Shown piece by piece: positions 35,101 to 38,296 of a stretch of DNA of 38,296 bases; position 1 is the stretch's first letter, and each line of letters begins with the position of its first letter. Location: NCBI GenBank assembly GCA_027625095.1, contig JAQBXN010000081.1:1-38296 (forward strand), given 5' to 3'. Both the position numbers and the translations under genes were made by a program. The notes under the pieces were generated by a model. It did no database searches and had not been told where the DNA came from. It saw only the letters and a program-made list of their open reading frames with translations. Source of the DNA: Planctomycetota bacterium (GTDB lineage: Bacteria > Planctomycetota > PUPC01 > JACPCR01).

Positions 35101-36476
35101 CGAAGGAACACCCGGCCGGATGCCTCCTGGCCTACTACCGTTCTGCCCACGTCGACGAGCAGTTTTTTGTCCGCAATTTTATGGAGAAACGGCAGGACCG
35201 GGAGCAGGTGGAGAAGTGGATGGCCGTGGATACGGAGTGGTCGTTTACATTCCCCGAAGATGGCTATCTCAATTTTCTGCCTAATTTGAGCTCAGGCTGG
35301 ACGGGAAGTCATTACTTTGCCGGCGGCGGAGAATTGACCCTGGCATTGACTCTCAGTGAAGCGCCGGAGGAATCGAATGGCCAGACCGGTTCATTCAAAC
35401 GGGCTCTCCCAGCGAGTGTCTCAACCGCAACTGCGAACGGAGTGCAGAATTCAGGAACTGTTCCGAATGCCTCATCCAGTAGTGGGGACACCCCCTTTTC
35501 CACCCGTCCGCAGGCGGGTGCCGTACCACCCGCAGCGATCCCCGCGCAGGCGTCTCCTGATACTGCTCCCGATTCAGCGCCTGTGGCGGCTTCGATTCAA
35601 CCGGGGCGGGAAACTCCCGGCGCGACCGGGAGCGGGGTATCTTCCGTCTCTCCTCCCGTCAGGCCAGACTCTCCGTCTGCTGGTGGCGGTGAAGGTGCGC
35701 CTCCAACTGCCCCCGTGATAGGAACCTCTCCTCCAGCCGCCGGAGTGAGAATAGAGCCTCCTTCTCCTGGCAATGCTGTTCGGCCTCCTTCCACCACGGA
35801 AGTCGCCAAGGCACAAGACCTGATTCAGGATGGCAGCCGGCTGTTCCAGGAAGGAAAGGTCAAGGAATCGCTGGCCCGTTACCAGGAGGCGGTAAAGGCG
35901 GCCCCGTCTGATGTTTCCGCCTGGGCCGGGCTGGGCATGGCTCAAAACGCGCAGGGACAGCATGCGGCCGCGATTGAAACCTACAGGAAGGCACTTCAAC
36001 TCGACGGCGGGCTGGCAGGCGCCGGGGCCTGGATCGGGGAGAACTACCTGGCTATGAATGACATCCCACAGGCGCGCACCTGGTTTCAGTGGGAACTGAA
36101 CCGCGATCCGAAATCCGCGTGGTCTCTCTCGTTCCTCGGCACCATCGAGAGCATGGAGGGGCGTCAGGATTCGGCGAACACATTCTTCACCCGCGCGGCA
36201 GCAGCCGATCCGAACGTGGCAGCGCAGCGGTATCAAAACGCCGCGTTTCTGGCTCAGAATGGAAAGCACCAGCGTGCTCTATGGGAATACACCGCGGCAA
36301 TGTCCCTGAACCCGCGCCTCTACCAGGCATATTTCGGGCTTGGGGCCTCTTATGCGGCATTGGGACAGAATGGTGCGGCCATCCAGAATTATAATTTCTA
36401 CCTTCAATTCGAGTCGACCGGTGACTGGGCGGCCCAGGCGCGAAGGGAAATCCAGCGAATCGGCACCCAGCGATAG
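29169..36476 (+). CDS. Giant exported multidomain protein with FnIII-like and TPR regions
   Basis: This 2435-residue protein starts with a signal peptide (about 1-30, ending IRA). The frame opens at a TTG (29064), but I chose ATG 29169 because it begins the signal. A long, charged helical region follows (about 60-850). It includes SGNKASGIASDVDQTVF (about 181-197; D191, D193), which looks like the G-x-G-x-DxD motif of polymerase-beta-type nucleotidyltransferases. One hydrophobic stretch lies at about 867-900 (AMLIPGAGQAYIVVS). FnIII-like segments occur near 1276-1360, 1451-1545 and 1772-1870. A Pro/Ala/Ser-rich linker spans 2061-2210, and TPR repeats run from 2213 to the end. I do not recognise the whole architecture. 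Large size, repeats and export suggest a surface or envelope scaffold. The gene stands alone between long gaps. Confidence 0.72.
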   Translation: MALLVPTRLLRLTLVAAFLWTGLQTSSIRAEPVENVPPAGKEEKDQDKPRIKITGWRFLNIFKENAVDLREPAFLGGGGGEGEPRHEVPAERLKAAKTLIDQQLQKFSADGSKNLDTIAEVFRQHPFEEIEKLAKVKELGLDSKAVQDMSLLRRQMIDQAMAQALEKIDPDKKLTIGMLDSGNKASGIASDVDQTVFVMPKDLVAKILKERGISESQLTGEVIKKFDVAFEALYKCKPARLGIESMNGADFFPDWRAEHNLAELHAEVNRVVDAKRQNPEAYRSEGQLKSQAEGRGNESLREHSERVEALDRINEAEKILQAAKTPEELARAQADLEKLTKETLEEYRKKKEFKSVENLEQLREEFKRHSPWTEVGWGGDPEAPRPEATRLANSRNKVLKIKPEFVKRFAFDGAWDNWIMFEAHAHNRRKYLLRSVAEGISLLRTLESGKTLSTYEYEAMYGKFLTEGKLEELDKFLKDVYPPLEGQLTTDKGHEARIERVKKVLAVAARERLRHKGYLKPDGTEFTEAEVWKEFSPELTEAEKRMYEGLNPEAKAKALDELKKTKAQWAIRGWEHEARALMVENLLRTISASTELMTGRLSDAEFSRLAAGQAGATREKLRQAVESSMFHGFHDLMSLEHAMARVEADPKTKAKINADRPRDLVDRLLAEIHRTGDPNLISKVEQIAREAAFARLMATPRGQLGEARSRYRSNAFYEYAKETLRPHLESMKEVYKEYNDGKYTQDYVAQRVLQASVERFASTYTEMLGSAGFNIKDVKLYIPIQGESKMPTFEIEFEGKKWEAKKLLSNMVSAGNADSALQVILAYQEGGSEAAQWALAREMVMNLPGVAQGTAIYELVAHGRPQGAIMAGSAMLIPGAGQAYIVVSIYTTSVAIVGNYYLQPLKNDLADSIYQGFIGKEERGWTDFFRPTFSADRISKRCNLLHRVALRAIPQVFTGKDGKEFTTLQTSRYSKDEALDLEFIPTTTNDDYDYLAGRGLLGGAAEWDELVAKTRADHRLSFEAQRASLYYHYEKQALDYLKKNAPDAELYREGEVFPHLAKMFRQTVEEWVTGTGSFDGFDENVQLSTRVDEQMRGRLAARLAQDFLRSFKILREGEKSKEKDIRGQCERALEERRGFEANQMMFAVVDGRSGNTDPALARALRRVIDARREECREAAPRIHVYPRVVTRMESPTTGSEVVEMIISTVANPEEYPPPYLPKEEPFFETRMVEELGRVAEVLKMRVTVFDSTGKQVGKPWEREIGVIGREFVPERPELKIARDKASNRPESVVVTAPNFPEASVVDILRAKRPEGPWTTVLRDGPKDRAFSDSYPVSLKGTNQWYYTTLPKAPHQVGREVKAPDTSRHSSIRLHLDLEPPKLKAEVMTSDAYYISIEKPEEKEKRLERERERDAGQKKAEEEARKGRTREEIEDWLAVQKREQETGEFNESRIVVLSWEEPELHGELKGSKDVTLALYRSERKEGPYRSIGSYRGYPRDPVRGFSVKSHEDTLPGLTYYYKARFQARTLSGEIYSDWVETSVAFPAIRVARANGGISAESYYARIRVGKGQQIQLECPIAVYGVSKYSDFKTYFQQHGPEGMDESTFQRYSQDKEKEFTEPFWKDRKDAIKRGAENVAELQQKLEVELKRRREQWHARIKAEAPLPAAALCAVIGRFTPLPLVKTEKPVEGATRPAGPQSQEIPRRTYFLIGKGVKFTAPDYGEVFVCGNWPRTGNEVERFEKIYTSIRYLNGSTQERPAPSVGVPEWTKMTAPDMPDNRYKVRLSFPWIPGPGETFEYLSAPSLDGPWYSHTDHRGEPFKTAPVEYNRSEILPGQRAFLRTRIRFVPDYAYLGEGWSYPVEIFRSPEPVAVPGLPNPRSLIFGLRGQSVKVKVAGQWNPVRFDGLKPHGPEGIPEDQFRELAGKMMEVEKALPEKEKQSNLFNLLGVTSETPGPSAKPVGGLKDAGYFLLNKGSFASKEHPAGCLLAYYRSAHVDEQFFVRNFMEKRQDREQVEKWMAVDTEWSFTFPEDGYLNFLPNLSSGWTGSHYFAGGGELTLALTLSEAPEESNGQTGSFKRALPASVSTATANGVQNSGTVPNASSSSGDTPFSTRPQAGAVPPAAIPAQASPDTAPDSAPVAASIQPGRETPGATGSGVSSVSPPVRPDSPSAGGGEGAPPTAPVIGTSPPAAGVRIEPPSPGNAVRPPSTTEVAKAQDLIQDGSRLFQEGKVKESLARYQEAVKAAPSDVSAWAGLGMAQNAQGQHAAAIETYRKALQLDGGLAGAGAWIGENYLAMNDIPQARTWFQWELNRDPKSAWSLSFLGTIESMEGRQDSANTFFTRAAAADPNVAAQRYQNAAFLAQNGKHQRALWEYTAAMSLNPRLYQAYFGLGASYAALGQNGAAIQNYNFYLQFESTGDWAAQARREIQRIGTQR

Positions 36477-36478
36477 CT

Positions 36479-36500
36479 GGTAACTCATCTGTTAGTTACC
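36479..36500 (+). terminator. Hairpin just after the giant gene
   Basis: GGTAACT (36479-36485) pairs with AGTTACC (36494-36500) around an 8-nt loop, starting 3 nt after the stop codon. A run of five Ts occurs only about 20 nt later, so it is a weak terminator candidate. Confidence 0.35.
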
Positions 36501-37010
36501 CAATCCGGATCCTGTCTCTCATCTTTTTGATCGAGACGAATCCGAAATTCGAAATCGATCCGGGTATCTCACCCAAATGCATACATGGTTTTAAAGGCGT
36601 GGCTTCCCCTTTCATTCAAGAACAATAATGTCGTTCAAACCCAGCTCGACTTTGAACTGAATCAGGTGGCTGAACCCGTTCGAAGTGAAGTTTTCGGGAG
36701 CGACTTCAATTCTGATTACGCACTCTCCTTTCATCAGAGGCGGAGTCTGGGTACAGATCTACTTTTACGTCTTAAATTGCCTGGGCGGAAGGGCCTCCAC
36801 AGTTTGCGGTCGATTGGAGACTGCATCGATGTCACATCCTCGACACTGCCGGCTCTACCTCGAGGGTGATTAGAAAAAGAAGATAGCCTTCACCGGCACT
36901 CCCAGGCTGATGCAGCCTGGCCAGACAATGCGAATTGGCTGTTCCAGCGGCACGGAGTTCATGGACGTCTCTGGGCCTCCAGCGTCATGCCTGGCGAGGT
37001 AATCACGACG
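36501..37010. other. Gap without supported gene; one perfect hairpin
   Basis: Short open frames here lack ribosome binding sites and recognisable products. A perfect 8-bp hairpin, CCAGGCTG-ATG-CAGCCTGG, lies at 36902-36920. It is similar in style to the A-C elements but different in sequence. The right end borders the IS3 relic. Confidence 0.5.
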
Positions 37011-37212
37011 TCATCGATACAGACTGCTCCGCTCGACTCCCAGGTTATCGGCAATCTTATTCACCTTTCTGTCCCCCGAGAGAACGAAGTAAACCGCTTT
37101 CAGTATGAACTCCGAATCGTACCGTCGTCTTTGTTTGCTCTTCGTCATCAACGGATTCCTTTCCGGTGCTTAGTTTAGCTGGAAAGGTGTCCGGTTTTTC
37201 TGGGGAAGGTCA
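37011..37212 (-). mobile_element. IS3-family relic: terminal end plus truncated orfA
   Basis: Read on the minus strand, 37212-37186 gives TGACCTTCCCC followed by a CCGGACACC-containing segment, typical of an IS3-family end. An ATG at 37148 opens orfA: KQRRRYDSEFILKAVYFVL, then GDRKVNKIADNLGVERSSLYR, the helix-turn-helix of IS3 OrfA. The frame stops at a TGA (37011-37013) exactly where the conserved Trp (TGG) after LYR is expected. No orfB was found downstream, so this is a dead 5' fragment about 200 bp long. Confidence 0.8.
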
Positions 37213-37307
37213 AAGTTACAGACTCGTTACACCTGACGCGGGCAGGTTCCTATAGAATCTGCCCCGCTTCGTGTAAGTCCTGATTCCCAACCAGACTGGA
37301 GAAAACA

Positions 37308-38296
37308 ATGTTTTATCGACCCTCTGCATTTGCCGTCACGCTTTCTCTTGTTATCGGGCTTGCTCCCTCAACCGGCGCCGAGTCCACGCCCGACAAACTG
37401 GAACTCAGCACCGAGAAGGTGATTGTCTTCAAGGACGGATACGCGCTGATTCTCAAGAAGGCGAAGGGCAAAACGAACGAACTTGGCGAGGTGTTCACAG
37501 AAGAGGTGCCGGATGCAGCGATACTTGGCTCGTTCTGGGCATTCAGTCCTGATGGACGGCTGATCGGTATGAAATCCGGGTGGGAGACCGTGAAGACGGA
37601 GGAGGAGAAAGAAGTGCCCTGTTTCCAGCACATCGAGATTCTTGAAGCAAATACAGGCAAAGAGTGCACCGTCACTCTCAACTCCGATACCATCCTCAAA
37701 GGCAGGATTAAGCAAACCCTGATGCAGGAAATAGACTCTACGCTCACGGCCCCCTTACGCAGTGCGTTCGGTTTTTCAGGTCTCACCTCTTCAGCCAATC
37801 CGCCCACTTCTACCATTAGCTCAATCAATGGTATCAGCTTCATTCTTTCGACCGCGGATGGGGACGTTCTGCTGCCAGTCAGCCAGATTCGCACACTGAT
37901 GATTCCGCAGATGAAAACGACACTGGCCCGCAAAGTCACGAACACGATGCGGTCAAAACGGCTGACGATTCGGATGGCCGATGCCAATAAGGAACATGAA
38001 CTCACCATCATGTATTTCCGCCCCGGCCTGCGTTGGATTCCGACTTACCGGGTCAATCTTGCCGAAGACCCAGAGGTCAAGAAGGCAGGGGTCAGCCTGC
38101 AGGCGGAGATCCTGAACGAAGCGGAAGATCTCAAAGGTGTGCCCATCGATATCGTGGTGGGGGTGCCCCACTTCCGATTCAAAGACGTCCCCAGCCGCTG
38201 GTGCTGGAACTCGCCCTGCACAACGCCCTGCAGCAGGCTGCACCGCAGTTGATGAATTCCCAGGTTCGGAATGATTTCACCAATAACGGTTACATG
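37308..38296 (+). CDS. Exported DUF4139/MuiA-like protein, frameshifted and cut by window edge
   Basis: The N terminus has a signal peptide (about 1-24, ending TGA before EST) after a CTGGAG ribosome binding site. The body resembles an exported family related to DUF4139 (mucoidy inhibitor A-like): VIVFKDGYALILKKAKG, EVPDAAILGSFWAFSPDG, MYFRPGLRWIPTYRVNL and AEILNEAEDLKGVPIDIVVG. After PHFRFKDVPS (residue 296, around 38195) the frame turns into SRWCWNSPCTT and stops at 38252. One frame over, the sequence continues as PLVLELALHNALQQ up to the window end. One missing C in the CCAGCCG stretch would explain this. It is either an assembly error or a real inactivating mutation. The role of the family in the envelope is not established. 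Confidence 0.72.

Noticed and set aside
33642..35150. 502-codon open frame on the minus strand
   Set aside because: It is antisense to FnIII-like parts of the giant gene and has no ribosome binding site or recognisable motif.
36585..36869. 94-codon plus-strand frame in the gap after the giant gene
   Set aside because: It has no ribosome binding site or recognisable domain, and overlapping frames of similar length are equally open.

Overview
This GC-rich, gene-dense window is bacterial. It is dominated by large exported or membrane-anchored proteins of families common in Planctomycetota, Lentisphaerota, Verrucomicrobiota and related environmental lineages: a giant DUF4175-like protein, prenyltransferase/squalene-cyclase-like repeats, sialate O-acetylesterase-type SGNH proteins, a PDZ-DUF6288 protein and a MuiA/DUF4139-like protein. 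No rRNA, tRNA or universal marker is present, so the phylum is inferred only from gene content and from intergenic palindromic repeats.

Layout. (1) 592-2293, minus strand: an AbiEii/AbiEi type IV toxin-antitoxin pair with repeated CTGGT boxes at its promoter. A short IS21-like end remnant follows at 2430-2467. (2) 2560-18578, plus strand: a run of seven genes with overlapping or repeat-separated junctions. They encode a 3-TM DUF4175-like giant, a secreted prenyltransferase-fold repeat protein, two tandem paralogues each carrying two thioredoxin-like modules without CxxC, a secreted transglutaminase-like protein with a C-terminal beta-sandwich, and a double SGNH esterase. Three composite palindromic elements (7078-7258, 8364-8598, 11469-11701) each sit 10-33 nt upstream of a start codon in this run. 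(3) 19040-23906: a second transglutaminase-like paralogue and a PDZ-PDZ-DUF6288-HEAT protein. (4) 23907-25855, a decayed accessory patch: GC-rich palindromes, a DUF433/DUF5615 toxin-antitoxin pair whose toxin seems to start at CTG, a 140-bp copy of the 3' end of the transglutaminase-like gene, and a truncated heparinase II/III-like N terminus. (5) 25852-36476: a two-module sialate O-acetylesterase-like protein with a second module lacking the nucleophile motif, then a 2435-residue exported giant with fibronectin-III-like and TPR regions. (6) 36477-38296: an IS3 orfA remnant and the start of a DUF4139-like gene that carries an apparent frameshift and runs off the edge.

How the genes may work together. 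Nearly every plus-strand product outside the accessory patch has a signal peptide or membrane anchor. The mix of papain/transglutaminase-like Cys-His proteins, SGNH esterases, cysteine-less thioredoxin folds, PDZ, HEAT and TPR scaffolds fits an envelope-located machine that processes or assembles protein or deacetylated glycan. This is inference from co-location; no substrate is visible. The paired transglutaminase-like proteins and the paired double-thioredoxin proteins are the most likely core of an undescribed system.
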